Assembly (NCBI GenBank): GCA_937916465.1
Contig: CALFTK010000057.1
Coordinates: forward strand, 1 to 49,842
Direction: 5' to 3'
Source of the DNA: an uncultured Bacteroidales bacterium
Lineage (GTDB): Bacteria; Bacteroidota; Bacteroidia; Bacteroidales; Bacteroidaceae
Length of the DNA: 49,842 nucleotides
How positions within the stretch are numbered: position 1 is the first letter of the stretch; every line of letters starts with the position of its first letter. A program made the position numbers and the translations under genes. Of the stretch, positions 16,436 through 24,855 are shown one piece after another. The notes below the pieces were generated by a model. It had not been told where the DNA came from. It saw only the letters and a program-made list of their open reading frames with translations, and did not search any database.

Positions 16436-16732
16436 ATGCGAATAATATCATTCTCAATGATTCGGGAGTTCATAGCCAAACATGCTGACGCCGACGTGCC
16501 TCTACGTGATTGGTATAAAAGAACATCAAGGGCAGACTGGAACAGTTTCGCGGACATCAAGCAGACATTCAACACAGTAGACTATGTTGGTAATGACCGT
16601 TATGTATTCGACATCAAGGGGAACAACTATCGGATAGTTGCAATAGTACTTTTCGTCAACAAGAAAGTCTATATGAGGTTTGTTGGAACACACGAGGAAT
16701 ACAGCAAAATAAAGGACATTAAAAATATATAG
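16436..16732 (+). CDS. higB: HigB-type mRNA interferase toxin
   Basis: A 98-residue protein of the HigB family, RelE-fold ribosome-dependent mRNA endonucleases. Motifs are MRIISFSMIREFIAKHADAD, RDWYKRTSRADWNSFADIK, VDYVGNDRYVFDIKGNNYRI and VYMRFVGTHEEYSKI. I start at the ATG at 16436, which leaves a leader of about 10 nt after the promoter; an in-frame ATG at 16388 lies inside the operator. The antitoxin follows after 3 bp, the toxin-first order typical of higBA. It is apparently complete and sits among decayed genes. Confidence 0.9.
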   Translation: MRIISFSMIREFIAKHADADVPLRDWYKRTSRADWNSFADIKQTFNTVDYVGNDRYVFDIKGNNYRIVAIVLFVNKKVYMRFVGTHEEYSKIKDIKNI

Positions 16733-16735
16733 GGA

Positions 16736-17101
16736 ATGGCACAGATAAAAACAGAGAAACAGTATAAAGCTACATGTGACCGTATCAATGAGTTGCTTCA
16801 AGTTGTCAGCAATGACACTCCTGCTGATGACAGGAATCTACTGGAGCTGGATTTGATTTCAGACTTGGTGGCAGAATATGAGGAAGAGCACTATCCTATA
16901 GCGGCTCCCACTTTGGTAGAAACCATGAAGCTCCGTATGTATGAAATGGGACTGACTCAGTCGAAAATGGCTGAGATGCTTGGACTCAGTGCCGCACGTA
17001 TGAGTGAAATCATAACGGGTAAGGGTGAGCCGTCACTAAAAACGGGAAGGGAAATCAGTCGCAAGCTGAACATAGACCCTGCCATCGTGCTTGGAGTGTA
17101 A
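16736..17101 (+). CDS. higA: HigA-type antitoxin with XRE helix-turn-helix
   Basis: 121 residues. The N-terminal part (1-65) is acidic and would bind the toxin (LLELDLISDLVAEYEEEHYP). The C-terminal XRE helix-turn-helix is about 66-121 (MKLRMYEMGLTQSKMAEMLG, LSAARMSEIITGKGEPSLKT, GREISRKLNIDPAIVLGV). It neutralises HigB and should repress its own promoter through the inverted repeat at 16379-16409. Confidence 0.92.
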   Translation: MAQIKTEKQYKATCDRINELLQVVSNDTPADDRNLLELDLISDLVAEYEEEHYPIAAPTLVETMKLRMYEMGLTQSKMAEMLGLSAARMSEIITGKGEPSLKTGREISRKLNIDPAIVLGV

Positions 17102-17130
17102 AGCCACACTTCAGCCCATGACAACACAAT

Positions 17131-17160
17131 GAGGAGCCAACCAATGGCGGTCGGCTCCTC
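17131..17160. other. Hairpin after higBA, no T-tract
   Basis: An 8-bp perfect stem (GAGGAGCC with GGCTCCTC), 14-nt loop. It is not followed by a T-run on either strand, so termination is doubtful. Confidence 0.35.
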
Positions 17161-17186
17161 ATCTCTTGCTTCACGCTCCCCGAAGG

Positions 17187-17440
17187 TTAAGGGATAATCT
17201 TGGTGGAGTACTTCAGTTGCACCTTACCCTCGCCATTGATAGATGTGGTGTGGATGTCACTTTCAGAAACGGTCGCAATAGTCGCGTACCACGGCCTCGA
17301 TGTAGCTGTCTAACTGCGTATTTGTCTTGTCGGGGTTGGAGAAAGCTTTATAGAAGATGTCGAACCAGTCTTTCAAGGTGTAGCACCATTTGTTGCCATA
17401 CTTCGAGGTGCCTGATACAACTGCCTTGCTTCTTATCGGG
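17187..17440 (-). pseudogene. 3' remnant of an unrecognised gene with a frameshift
   Basis: The leftward frame reads VVSGTSKYGNKW, CYTLKDWFDIFYKAFSNPDK, TNTQLDSYIEAVVRDYCDRF and then a stop. Shifting one frame at about 17263 gives ESDIHTTSINGEGKVQLKYS, TKIIP and a natural-looking TAA at 17187-17189. The two halves join smoothly, pointing to a single indel in a former gene end. The 5' part is absent. Family not recognised. Confidence 0.5.
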
Positions 17441-17483
17441 CATTAATTGTATTTAGTGAAACAATATAATAAATTCGGATTAA

Positions 17484-17775
17484 TCAGCGGACAAAAACCT
17501 TGCGAGTCTTTCCGTCATTAGTGCGCTGGATAGTCAGACCACGATGGTTGCTATTGGTGCGCTGTCCGTTGATGGAATAGCTGTCTTTAACAATAGTTGA
17601 TTCATTCTTGGCATCATTGATGCCTGACTCAATATTATAGAAGTCCTTCCAAGCTGTGGCCGATTTATAGGCATCAACGCTCGTAGCAGGAACTAACAAC
17701 TTACAAGTATTTGTATCAACAAATGAAAAATGTTGTCCACCTCCAACTACAGGTGGCGTAGTGGCAGCGAGTCGG
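17484..17775 (-). pseudogene. 3' end of a BspA-like leucine-rich-repeat surface protein
   Basis: The C-terminal reading is FVDTNTCKLLVPATSVDAYK, then WKDFYNIESGINDA, then SYSINGQRTNSNHRGLTIQR and KTRKVFVR with stop at 17484. The repeat ending TCKLLVPATSVDAYKSA and the tail (YxINGQR...GLxIxRxxDGxTRKVxV) are typical of secreted BspA-like proteins in Prevotella and Bacteroides. Only the last repeat and the tail remain. Upstream the frame joins the signal-peptide fragment at 17747-17893 out of frame. Confidence 0.75.
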
Positions 17776-17893
17776 CCTTGAGCTTCACCAGTGGACATGC
17801 CCCGGCCGGGCTCTTGACGGGCTCCGCCGGCTGCCCGGCCCATGCGACGAGCACGGCAGCGACGAGGAGAAGGAACAGTATTCTATGTTTCAT
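17747..17893 (-). pseudogene. Signal peptide remnant of another secreted protein, fused out of frame
   Basis: ATG at 17893, then MKHRILFLLLVAAVLVAWAG, QPAEPVKSPAGACPLVKLKA and DSLPLRHL before TAG. It is GC-rich and looks like the start of a different exported protein. Its frame is closed just after the junction with the BspA-like tail near 17775, so neither part makes a sensible protein. A -7 box (TAACTTTG, minus strand, 17899-17906) lies directly upstream. Confidence 0.6.
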
Positions 17894-17931
17894 CTCTGCA
17901 AAGTTACATCTTTATATTCAGAGAATTACTT

Positions 17932-19470
17932 TTATGAGCCCCAATTTTCTCTATCAAGACTACGATAACTTATAGCTTCCGCTATATGTTGCGGTTTTAT
18001 GCTCTCCGAATTATCCATGTCGGCAATAGTTCTTGATACTTTCAATATTCTGTCGTATGCTCTGGCAGACAGGTTAAGTCTCTTCATAGCCTGTCCTAAA
18101 ATATTTATACTTGCAGGTTCAGCTTTGGCATATAAGTTCAGTAGTTTTGAATCCATCTGAGCATTGCAATAAATCCCCTTTTCATCGGCAAATCTCCGGC
18201 TTTGTATCTCTCTGGTACGTATTACCCTTGCTCTTATTTTTTCACTTGGTTCGCCTTTGCTTTTGGAACTCATATCTTCAAAACTGACAGGCTGAATTTC
18301 GCAATGCAAATCGAATCTGTCCATAAGAGGACCGCTTATTCTGTTCAGATATCTTTCTATGCCTGTCGGGCTGCACTGGCATGCCTTTGTGGGATGGTTG
18401 TAGTATCCGCAAGGGCAGGGGTTCATAGATGCCACAAGCATAAAAGACGCAGGGTATTCCACAGTGTATTTGGCTCTTGCAATGACTATGTTCCTATCTT
18501 CTAATGGTTGCCTTAGAACTTCCAATGCACTGCGTGAAAAGTGTGGCAGTTCATCTAAAAACAGGATTCCGTTATGTGCCAATGATATTTCACCGGGTTG
18601 AGCATTTATTCCACCTCCGGTCAGAGCTATGTTTGATATGGTATGGTGCGGATGTCTGAACGGTCTGTTTTTTACTAACGAAATCCCTTGTCCTGTGTAT
18701 CCGGCAACTGAATGAATTCTTGTGGTTTCTAAACTTTCAGATAGAGTAAGTGGTGGCAGAATAGTGGGCAGTGTACGTGCCATCATAGATTTACCACTTC
18801 CCGGCGGACCTATCATTATTATATTATGTCCACCTGCTGCAGCCACCTCTAATGCTCTTTTTACCGCCTCCTGGCCTTTAATATCGGAAAAGTCACACCC
18901 CATAAAACCGGTGTAATCTTCTTCCTTCTCTAAATAGTGTGGCATAGGTGCTATAGCATCCGGCATATCGTTCAGCAGTGAAACCACCTGACGCAGATTC
19001 TTTACTCCATAAACCTCTATGCCATCTACTACAGCAGCTTCGGCTGCATTCTGATAGGGTAGAATTACCCCCTTAAAACCTGCCTCTTTAGCTTTGATAG
19101 CCATAGAAAGTGCACCTTTTATGGGTTGTAACCCACCATCTAAACTCAGTTCACCCATAATGATATATTCTGTCAGATGGTTGGGCTTAATAATCTCTGC
19201 ACCTGTCATTATTCCAACAGCCAAAGGTAAATCGTAGGCAGCACCCTCCTTGCGTATGTCGGCAGGTGCCATATTTACAATAATCTGGCTTGTGGGGAAC
19301 TTGTATCCGTTTACCTGAAGTGCAGAAACAATACGTTCGTGGCTCTCCCTGACAGCAACGTCAGGCAGACCTACCAAAAAAAACTTGATACCTCTTGATG
19401 TACTAACTTCAATGGTGATAATGAAAGCATCTATTCCTTGAACAGCTGCTCCAAAAACTTTTACTAACAT
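17932..19470 (-). CDS. comM: ComM/YifB family AAA+ ATPase
   Basis: A 512-residue Mg-chelatase-like ATPase. In transformable bacteria ComM is a helicase that helps branch migration during integration of donor DNA. The N-terminal ChlI-like domain is about 1-170 (SRGIKFFLVGLPDVAVRESH, VNMAPADIRKEGAAYDLPLA). The AAA domain has Walker A GPPGSGKSMMART, Walker B GILFLDELPHF, a cysteine cluster NPCPCGYYNHPTKACQCSP and an arginine-finger region. The Mg_chelatase_C domain ends the protein (LNLSARAYDRILKVSRTIAD). It is the last gene of a leftward run with the DUF4369 lipoprotein and typA. Confidence 0.95.
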   Translation of the reverse strand: MLVKVFGAAVQGIDAFIITIEVSTSRGIKFFLVGLPDVAVRESHERIVSALQVNGYKFPTSQIIVNMAPADIRKEGAAYDLPLAVGIMTGAEIIKPNHLTEYIIMGELSLDGGLQPIKGALSMAIKAKEAGFKGVILPYQNAAEAAVVDGIEVYGVKNLRQVVSLLNDMPDAIAPMPHYLEKEEDYTGFMGCDFSDIKGQEAVKRALEVAAAGGHNIIMIGPPGSGKSMMARTLPTILPPLTLSESLETTRIHSVAGYTGQGISLVKNRPFRHPHHTISNIALTGGGINAQPGEISLAHNGILFLDELPHFSRSALEVLRQPLEDRNIVIARAKYTVEYPASFMLVASMNPCPCGYYNHPTKACQCSPTGIERYLNRISGPLMDRFDLHCEIQPVSFEDMSSKSKGEPSEKIRARVIRTREIQSRRFADEKGIYCNAQMDSKLLNLYAKAEPASINILGQAMKRLNLSARAYDRILKVSRTIADMDNSESIKPQHIAEAISYRSLDRENWGS

Positions 19471-19509
19471 GGCTTATGGTATTATTTATTGTGTTGTTCA
19501 TAAAAATAA

Positions 19510-20535
19510 TCAATCGTCGTCTTTATTGGGTACTCTGTCGTTGATAGTGTATTTCAAATCATCAATAGAATAGCATACTGCTGTAATATATTCCTGTGCG
19601 GTCATTAACAGATATGCCGGTAATCTGGTAATTCCTGCTGTAGTTATTATTTTGCTGTTCCACCCCATAGGGTCACAATATTCTATCCAGTTCAAGCTAT
19701 CGGTACTTACAGCCTCTTTCCATCTGTCAAAATTGGTATCAATGGATATAGCGCTCTGCATAATCTGTTTTTTGGGGAAACTATCCTGTAATGCATATAT
19801 CTGCTTTCTGGCATTACGGCTCTGTTCATTCCACGAAGCCCAAATACATATTACCTGATGCCCTAAGTCGCATATTTGGTTAAACTGGCTTTTGATGTTT
19901 GCAGTATCCGAAACAGTTACTCTCGATATAAAGCTTGCAGTCCCCCCAATATTTTTTGTATTACTGTTCAAATCCAGCATAAATTGATGGTCTTGTAACA
20001 GACCGCTCATCTTCTTTGTAATGGAATTGATTTGCGATACGGTAGCAGAATTTCTGTGTATCATATACTCATATATAAGGTATGGTATTACTTCGGAAAA
20101 AGGATTCTCAGTAACAAATGTGTCAATTCTTGCCACTATCTGTGCCAAAGTAGTATCATTCATTACTTCAGATCTGAATAGTGTCAATTCATCATTTGCC
20201 GAACCTCCTGTTATAGTGGAATAGTATGTACTATCCGATTTGTATAATGATGATACAAGTTCCTTTTCTGCAAAAACAATGTCTTGCGTACCGTCTGTAT
20301 GCAACAATATAAGCGGTGTAATAGTATCCACCTGAACTCTGTATTTGAATTCTCCATTTACAGGTCTGATAGTATCGGTGCGGTCAAAACGATAATCAAA
20401 GCCTACAACTATAATAGAATCGTCACAACCACTCTCTATAACACCTTCTAATGTAAAGATGTCCTTCTGTCTGTTACACGAAATCAGTGCCAAACAGAAA
20501 AATAGTATTGCTGTTATAGAGTAGTTATATTTCAT
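19510..20535 (-). CDS. DUF4369 lipoprotein with cysteine-less thioredoxin-like domain
   Basis: A 341-residue lipoprotein with lipobox ALISC (C20). Residues about 27-130 resemble DUF4369 (FTLEGVIESGCDDSIIVVGF). The C-terminal half looks like a TlpA/AhpC-type thioredoxin domain (QVICIWASWNEQSRNARKQI, then a central helix, then TRLPAYLLM). In the position of the catalytic CxxC (WASWCGPC in relatives) it has WNEQS, so it cannot be a thiol oxidoreductase. The cis-Pro region is retained (RLPA). It is between typA and comM, with gaps of 11 and 39 bp, so co-transcription is likely. Confidence 0.8.
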   Translation of the reverse strand: MKYNYSITAILFFCLALISCNRQKDIFTLEGVIESGCDDSIIVVGFDYRFDRTDTIRPVNGEFKYRVQVDTITPLILLHTDGTQDIVFAEKELVSSLYKSDSTYYSTITGGSANDELTLFRSEVMNDTTLAQIVARIDTFVTENPFSEVIPYLIYEYMIHRNSATVSQINSITKKMSGLLQDHQFMLDLNSNTKNIGGTASFISRVTVSDTANIKSQFNQICDLGHQVICIWASWNEQSRNARKQIYALQDSFPKKQIMQSAISIDTNFDRWKEAVSTDSLNWIEYCDPMGWNSKIITTAGITRLPAYLLMTAQEYITAVCYSIDDLKYTINDRVPNKDDD

Positions 20536-20546
20536 AATATTCGTTC

Positions 20547-22340
20547 TTATTTTGCAGCCTTCTTTCTATCGTTTTCGTTTAGGATTATCTTACGCAGACG
20601 CATACTCTTTGGCGTTACCTCCACATATTCATCGGTTTTGATATATTCCAATGCCTCTTCCAAAGAGAATATAACAGGTGGAGCAATATGTGCTTTATCG
20701 TCAGAACCGCTGGCACGCATATTGGTAAGCTGTTTACTCTTGGTAACATTAATCACCAAATCTCTTTCGTGAACGTGTTCACCCACCACCTGACCTGCAT
20801 ATACCTGGTCCTGCGGATTGATAAAGAACTTGCCTCTGTCTTGCAACTTGTCTATGGCGTATGCAAAAGCTGTACCTGTCTCCATAGCTACCATAGAACC
20901 ATTAGTGCGGCGTTCTATATCGCCCTTATATGGTTGATACTCCTTATATCGATGTGCCATGATAGCTTCGCCTTGTGATGCGGTTAAAACGTTGGTTCTT
21001 AAACCGATAATACCTCTTGATGGAATATCAAATACTATGATAACTCTATCGCCCTGAGTCTCCATCAATGTCATTTCGCCCTTACGCTTTGTAGCCAAAT
21101 CTATCATCTTGCTGCTGAACTCTTCAGGAACACTGATGGTAAGCTCTTCTATAGGTTCACAGGTTACACCATCTATCTCTTTCATAATAACCTGAGGCTG
21201 TCCAACCTGTAGTTCGTAACCTTCACGACGCATGGTCTCTATCAGAATAGAAAGATGCAGTACGCCACGTCCCGATACAACCCATTTGCCATCCTCTTCG
21301 GTTCTGTGAACACGCAAAGCCAGGTTTTTGTCAAGTTCCAAATCCAATCTATCCTGAATGTGTCTTGAAGTAACGTATTTACCCTCTTTTCCAAAGAATG
21401 GCGAATCGTTAATGGTGAACATCATACTCATGGTAGGTTCGTCAATGGCTATTGGTGGCAGTGGATCGGGGTTTTCCAAATCACAAATTGTATCGCCAAT
21501 CTCAAATTTCTCCAATCCTATAATGGCACACAAATCGCCTGCAACAACCTTTTCTACTCTTTTCTGCCCCATACCTTCAAATACGTGCAGTTCCTTAATC
21601 TTTACCTTGGTCATAGAACCGTCTCGATGAGCCAAAGTACACATCATTCCTTCTGTCAATTCACCGCGGTTTATACGGCCTACAGCTATTCTGCCTGTAT
21701 AGGAAGAGTAATCTAATGATGTTATAAGTAACTGTAGTGAACCTTCCTCCTTTTTAGGTTCAGGTATATATTTTACTATTGCGTCCAACAGTGGAAGTAT
21801 GTTGTTTGTGGGCTTTTTCCAGTCTTCGCTCATCCAAGCCTGTTTGGCAGAACCATACAGAACAGGGAAATCAAGTTGGTCTTCGGTAGCATCAAGAGCA
21901 AACATCAGGTCGAACACCATTTCATAAACCTCTTCGGGACGACAGTTCGGTTTATCCACCTTATTAACTACAACAATGGGCTTCAAACCTATTTGCAAAG
22001 CCTTCTGCAAAACAAAACGGGTCTGTGGCATTGGACCTTCAAAAGCATCGACAAGCAGAATACATCCATCTGCCATGTTCAGAACGCGTTCCACTTCGCC
22101 TCCAAAGTCGGAGTGACCCGGAGTGTCAATAATGTTTATTTTGGTATCTTTATAGGTGATAGATACATTTTTGGATAGGATGGTTATACCACGTTCTCTT
22201 TCCAAATCGTTATTGTCGAGCATCAATTCACCCTTTGACTGGTTATCTCTAAACAGATTACCTGCCATAAGCATCTTGTCCACCAGGGTTGTCTTTCCGT
22301 GGTCAACGTGAGCAATAATTGCAATGTTTCTTATATTCAT
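20547..22340 (-). CDS. typA: Ribosome-associated GTPase TypA/BipA
   Basis: A 597-residue translational GTPase involved in stress adaptation and 50S assembly. Motifs: G1 AHVDHGKTT, G2 region RERGITILSKN, G3 DTPGHSDFGGEV, G4 NKVDKPN. EF-G-like domains follow and then the BipA C-terminal domain (RTNGSMVAMETGTAFAYAID, HVHERDLVINVTKSKQLTNM). Length is normal. It is divergent from rpsO, each gene with its own -7 box. Confidence 0.97.
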   Translation of the reverse strand: MNIRNIAIIAHVDHGKTTLVDKMLMAGNLFRDNQSKGELMLDNNDLERERGITILSKNVSITYKDTKINIIDTPGHSDFGGEVERVLNMADGCILLVDAFEGPMPQTRFVLQKALQIGLKPIVVVNKVDKPNCRPEEVYEMVFDLMFALDATEDQLDFPVLYGSAKQAWMSEDWKKPTNNILPLLDAIVKYIPEPKKEEGSLQLLITSLDYSSYTGRIAVGRINRGELTEGMMCTLAHRDGSMTKVKIKELHVFEGMGQKRVEKVVAGDLCAIIGLEKFEIGDTICDLENPDPLPPIAIDEPTMSMMFTINDSPFFGKEGKYVTSRHIQDRLDLELDKNLALRVHRTEEDGKWVVSGRGVLHLSILIETMRREGYELQVGQPQVIMKEIDGVTCEPIEELTISVPEEFSSKMIDLATKRKGEMTLMETQGDRVIIVFDIPSRGIIGLRTNVLTASQGEAIMAHRYKEYQPYKGDIERRTNGSMVAMETGTAFAYAIDKLQDRGKFFINPQDQVYAGQVVGEHVHERDLVINVTKSKQLTNMRASGSDDKAHIAPPVIFSLEEALEYIKTDEYVEVTPKSMRLRKIILNENDRKKAAK

Positions 22341-22367
22341 CTTTTAGCTATTTCCTACTTCGGGCTG

Positions 22368-22375
22368 CAAAGTTA
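22368..22375 (-). promoter_or_regulatory. -7 box for typA
   Basis: TAACTTTG on the minus strand, with a leader of about 20 nt before the ATG at 22340. Confidence 0.55.
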
Positions 22376-22396
22376 CACGAAAAATTCAAGAAAATC

Positions 22397-22427
22397 ATTG
22401 CATATTCAAAAAGAAGAGATAACTTTG
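22397..22427 (+). promoter_or_regulatory. Promoter for rpsO
   Basis: ATTG at 22397-22400, 19 bp, then TAACTTTG at 22420-22427, about 40 bp before the ATG. Confidence 0.6.
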
Positions 22428-22466
22428 CGCCCGCTAAACGAAATTTTCATTAAAAAACTGTAGAAA

Positions 22467-22736
22467 ATGTATTTAGACAAAGAGAAAAAACAAGAAATCT
22501 TTGGACAATACGGAAAGTCTAACACGGATACCGGCTCACCAGAAGCTCAGATAGCCCTGTTTTCATACCGTATTTCCCATTTGACGGAGCATCTTAAAAA
22601 GCACCGTAAGGATTATAGCACAGAGAAGTCACTAACACAGCTTGTAGGTAAGCGTCGCGCACTCCTTAACTATCTGAAGGATCGTGATATTGAACGTTAC
22701 CGTGCTATTGTTAAGGCTTTAGGTCTTCGTAAGTAA
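22467..22736 (+). CDS. rpsO: 30S ribosomal protein S15
   Basis: 89 residues, the family's standard length. S15 binds 16S rRNA early in 30S assembly. Characteristic stretches: STEKSLTQLVGKRRALLNYL, NTDTGSPEAQIALFSYRI and HLTEHLKKHRKDY. Own promoter and own terminator make it a single-gene unit, divergent from typA. Confidence 0.98.
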   Translation: MYLDKEKKQEIFGQYGKSNTDTGSPEAQIALFSYRISHLTEHLKKHRKDYSTEKSLTQLVGKRRALLNYLKDRDIERYRAIVKALGLRK

Positions 22737-22758
22737 GACACTCTTAAAGGTAAAAATT

Positions 22759-22792
22759 GGAGCTAATCAAAACAGGTTGGCTCCATTTTTTT
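22759..22792 (+). terminator. Intrinsic terminator after rpsO
   Basis: Stem GGAGCTAATC with GGTTGGCTCC (10 bp, two G-U pairs), loop AAAACA, then ATTTTTTT. Confidence 0.85.
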
Positions 22793-22844
22793 GATATTAC
22801 ATTTGATTGCATTAACTTCGCAACATACATATAAATATAAAAGG

Positions 22845-24260
22845 ATGGAAAATTTGTATTCAACATTGCCATATAAGGTTGCCGATATGTCATTGGCCGA
22901 TTTTGGTAGAAAGGAGATAGAGATTGCAGAAAAAGAGATGCCGGGTCTTATGGCTCTGCGTGAAAAATATGGTCAGGCAAAACCACTTAAAGGTGCCAGA
23001 ATAATGGGATCGCTGCACATGACTATTCAAACTGCTGTTCTCATTGAGACGCTTCATGCTTTGGGTGCAGAAGTTCGTTGGTGCTCTTGTAACATCTACT
23101 CTACTCAAGACCATGCTGCAGCAGCAATAGCGGCAGCAGGCACAGCAGCCGTTTTTGCCTGGAAAGGTGAAACTTTGGCAGAGTATTGGTGGTGTACACT
23201 TCAGGCATTGAATTTCCCCGATGGTCCAAATATGATAGTAGATGATGGTGGTGATGCCACTCTTATGATTCATTTGGGTGTAAAAGGCGAAAAAGATGCT
23301 TCGGCCCTTGAATACAATGCTACATCAGGCGATGAACAGGAATTGCTCTCTATACTTAAAAAGGTGGCTGTGGTAAAAGGCAATAGCTATTGGAGTGGAA
23401 TGGCATCGCAAATTAAAGGTGTAAGTGAAGAGACCACTACCGGAGTGCATCGTTTGTATCAGATGCAACAACGTGGTGAACTGCTCTTCCCTGCATTCAA
23501 TGTAAATGATTCCGTTACCAAGAGTAAATTTGACAATTTGTATGGTTGCCGTGAATCGTTGGTAGATGGAATAAAGCGTGCTACCGATGTAATGGTGGCA
23601 GGTAAAGTGGCTGTGGTTTGTGGATATGGTGATGTTGGTAAGGGATGTGCCCAAAGCTTGCGTTCATACGGAGCCAGAGTACTTGTTACAGAGATAGATC
23701 CTATATGTGCATTGCAGGCTGCAATGGAGGGTTATCAGGTGGTAACAATGGAAGAAGCTGCACCTGTGGGTAATATCTTTGTAACCACAACAGGTAATAT
23801 TGATGTAATAACAGTAGAACATCTTAAACAGATGCCGGACCAGGCAATAGTTTGCAATATAGGTCATTTTGACAGTGAAATCCAGGTAGAGGGATTAAAG
23901 AAGATAGATGGAATTAAAGTACAGAATATCAAACCTCAGGTAGATAGTTATATCTTCCCCGATGGTCATAGAATTATTCTTCTTGCCGATGGACGATTGG
24001 TGAATCTGGGTTGTGCAACAGGTCATCCAAGTTTTGTAATGAGTAACAGCTTTACAAACCAGACTTTGGCACAGATAGAACTGTTTAATAATGAATATGC
24101 AACAGGTGTATATTGCCTGCCAAAACATCTGGACGAAGAGGTGGCTCGTCTGCATCTGGAAAAGATAGGTGTGCATCTGACACGCCTCACACAGGAACAG
24201 GCCAATTACATAGGTGTTTCTGTAGATGGTCCATACAAATCGGAAAACTATAGATATTGA
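22845..24260 (+). CDS. ahcY: S-adenosylhomocysteine hydrolase
   Basis: A 471-residue cytosolic, NAD-dependent enzyme that splits S-adenosylhomocysteine into adenosine and homocysteine, recycling the product of methyltransferases. Seen: NIYSTQDHAAAAIA, MIVDDGGDATLMIHLG, NVNDSVTKSKFDNLYGCRES, the NAD-binding GYGDVGKGCAQSLRSYGA, and the C-terminal end YKSENYRY. The ATG at 22845 (after AAGG) gives the usual N-terminus YKVADMSLADFGRKEIEIAE; an upstream in-frame start adds 18 unconserved residues. LOG starts 2 bp after the stop. Confidence 0.97.
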   Translation: MENLYSTLPYKVADMSLADFGRKEIEIAEKEMPGLMALREKYGQAKPLKGARIMGSLHMTIQTAVLIETLHALGAEVRWCSCNIYSTQDHAAAAIAAAGTAAVFAWKGETLAEYWWCTLQALNFPDGPNMIVDDGGDATLMIHLGVKGEKDASALEYNATSGDEQELLSILKKVAVVKGNSYWSGMASQIKGVSEETTTGVHRLYQMQQRGELLFPAFNVNDSVTKSKFDNLYGCRESLVDGIKRATDVMVAGKVAVVCGYGDVGKGCAQSLRSYGARVLVTEIDPICALQAAMEGYQVVTMEEAAPVGNIFVTTTGNIDVITVEHLKQMPDQAIVCNIGHFDSEIQVEGLKKIDGIKVQNIKPQVDSYIFPDGHRIILLADGRLVNLGCATGHPSFVMSNSFTNQTLAQIELFNNEYATGVYCLPKHLDEEVARLHLEKIGVHLTRLTQEQANYIGVSVDGPYKSENYRY

Positions 24261-24261
24261 T

Positions 24262-24855
24262 ATGTCTCTCAGTCAAATAAAAACAATAACGGTGTATGGA
24301 GCCTCAAGCCCGAATATAGAAGAATCTTATATTTCGGCAGCAAAGGAATTGGGCTCTATTCTGGCTCATTCGGGAATACGTGTAGTTACAGGGGCCGGAA
24401 GCACCGGACTGATGGCTGCAATAGAAGATGGAGTGCTTGAATCGGGAGGCGAAGCAATAGGCATAATCCCAACATTTATGGTACGCGAAGGCTGGATGCA
24501 TAAATCGCTTTCACAGGTTATAGAGACAGAAGATATGCACAAACGCAAAGAACTTATGGCTCAGATGGCCGATGCAGTAGTGGCACTGCCGGGTGGTCCG
24601 GGAACCTTTGAAGAGTTGATGGAGATAATAACCTGGAAAATGTTGGGGCTTTTTTCAAAACCAATAGTGATACTTAACACCAATGGTTACTACAATCCAT
24701 TATTGAAAATGCTTCAGACGTCAGCAGATAGCGGATTTATGCGTAAAGAGTTCCTCTCTGCATGGATTGTTGTTGAAAATCCGGAAGATGTGTTGCCGGC
24801 TATTGTCTCAAATATTGATTGGAACCCAGGTGTTGACAAATATCAAAAGTGTTGA
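24262..24855 (+). CDS. LOG-family nucleoside-5'-monophosphate phosphoribohydrolase
   Basis: 197 residues, TIGR00730/LOG family (cytokinin-activating type; in bacteria it removes the base from AMP-like nucleotides). Motifs: TVYGASSPNIEESYISAAKE, GAGSTGLMAAIEDGVLESGG, MHKRKELMAQMADAVVALPG and the catalytic PGGPGTFEELMEIITW. The start at 24262 is chosen because it lies 2 bp after the ahcY stop; an in-frame start at 24226 would lie inside ahcY. Confidence 0.92.
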   Translation: MSLSQIKTITVYGASSPNIEESYISAAKELGSILAHSGIRVVTGAGSTGLMAAIEDGVLESGGEAIGIIPTFMVREGWMHKSLSQVIETEDMHKRKELMAQMADAVVALPGGPGTFEELMEIITWKMLGLFSKPIVILNTNGYYNPLLKMLQTSADSGFMRKEFLSAWIVVENPEDVLPAIVSNIDWNPGVDKYQKC

